A stretch of DNA of 64,000 nt from Agromyces albus (lineage in GTDB: Bacteria; Actinomycetota; Actinomycetes; Actinomycetales; Microbacteriaceae). Every line of letters starts with the position of its first letter. Position 1 is the first letter of the stretch. The stretch is from positions 1 through 64,000 of the forward strand of contig NZ_SDPN01000010.1 in assembly GCF_004134825.1 (NCBI RefSeq). The letters are read 5' to 3'. A program made the translations under genes and the position numbers. This document shows positions 63,957-64,000 of this stretch, in pieces. The notes under the pieces were generated by a model that did not search any database, was not told where the DNA came from, and worked only from the letters and a program-made list of their open reading frames with translations.

Positions 63957-64000
63957 ATGCTCGATACCTCGACGCCGGCAACGGAGATTTCCGCCCGCCC
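63957..64000 (+). CDS. start of the next gene, probably sugar ABC permease (partial)
   Basis: ATG 63957 opens a frame running out of the window (MLDTSTPATEISAR). It is placed where the first permease of the sugar importer is expected. Too short for any family evidence; the assignment is from operon order only. Confidence 0.35.
   Translation, partial: MLDTSTPATEISAR

Overview
The window is very GC-rich DNA from an actinobacterium, most likely a member of the Microbacteriaceae (Agromyces/Microbacterium-like). This is inferred from codon use, HAIR/HspR control of dnaK, the ClpS-DUF2017 pair, leaderless-type starts, ATGA/GTGA gene overlaps and the gene families present. It looks like ordinary chromosome with small accessory insertions. 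No rRNA, tRNA, CRISPR array, phage or insertion sequence was recognised.

Layout. 1-6,160: end of an esterase gene, a PucR-type regulator, an SDR gene with a MerR gene, two small membrane proteins, and a divergent hydrolase/TetR pair sharing a double operator. 6,166-17,280 (minus strand): an assimilatory sulfate/sulfonate block with gene order sirB | sir-cysH-cysD-cysN-ABC transporter (SBP, ATPase, permease)-cobA-fpr-fdxA. The genes nearly all overlap or touch. They take sulfate to sulfide through APS and supply the reductant (ferredoxin and its reductase) and part of the siroheme pathway. 17,353-23,731: a GntR regulator coupled to a soluble Cache protein, divergent from a PotABCD-like importer and a nucleoside deaminase. 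23,736-30,422: two divergent His-rich MarR regulators, an MFS protein, two DUF2255 paralogues, a RIO kinase with a leader-peptide/hairpin arrangement, a broken DUF559 gene between two related hairpins, and a free-standing TOPRIM protein.

30,456-38,065: a GntR regulator divergent from a dipeptide-type ABC operon (fused ATPase) that ends in an amidase. 38,062-39,311: Zur-box-controlled zinc-free L36 and a degenerate COG0523 protein. 39,363-45,299: GntR, a dicarboxylate symporter, a 3Fe-4S ferredoxin, a transketolase, a short less typical stretch with an LRV-like gene, and DUF2000. 45,348-50,521: an AraC regulator, then dnaK-grpE-dnaJ-hspR under two HAIR elements. 50,536-55,148: a vanHAX-vanRS glycopeptide-resistance cluster whose vanH has an apparent one-base frameshift after its third codon. 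55,258-64,000: a lysozyme-like exported protein, an rRNA-type methyltransferase, clpS-DUF2017, a type III PKS/methyltransferase/FAD-monooxygenase operon, and the start of a LacI-controlled sugar ABC operon.

Running through the whole window is a family of roughly 40-bp palindromic repeats with at least 15 copies. Most are intergenic, three supply the stop codons of regulator genes, and six lie in frame inside the N-terminal coding parts of cysD, cysH and the sulfur ABC permease. All six coding copies carry TCGA where the non-coding copies carry TTGA. In four of them that base is exactly what avoids a stop codon.
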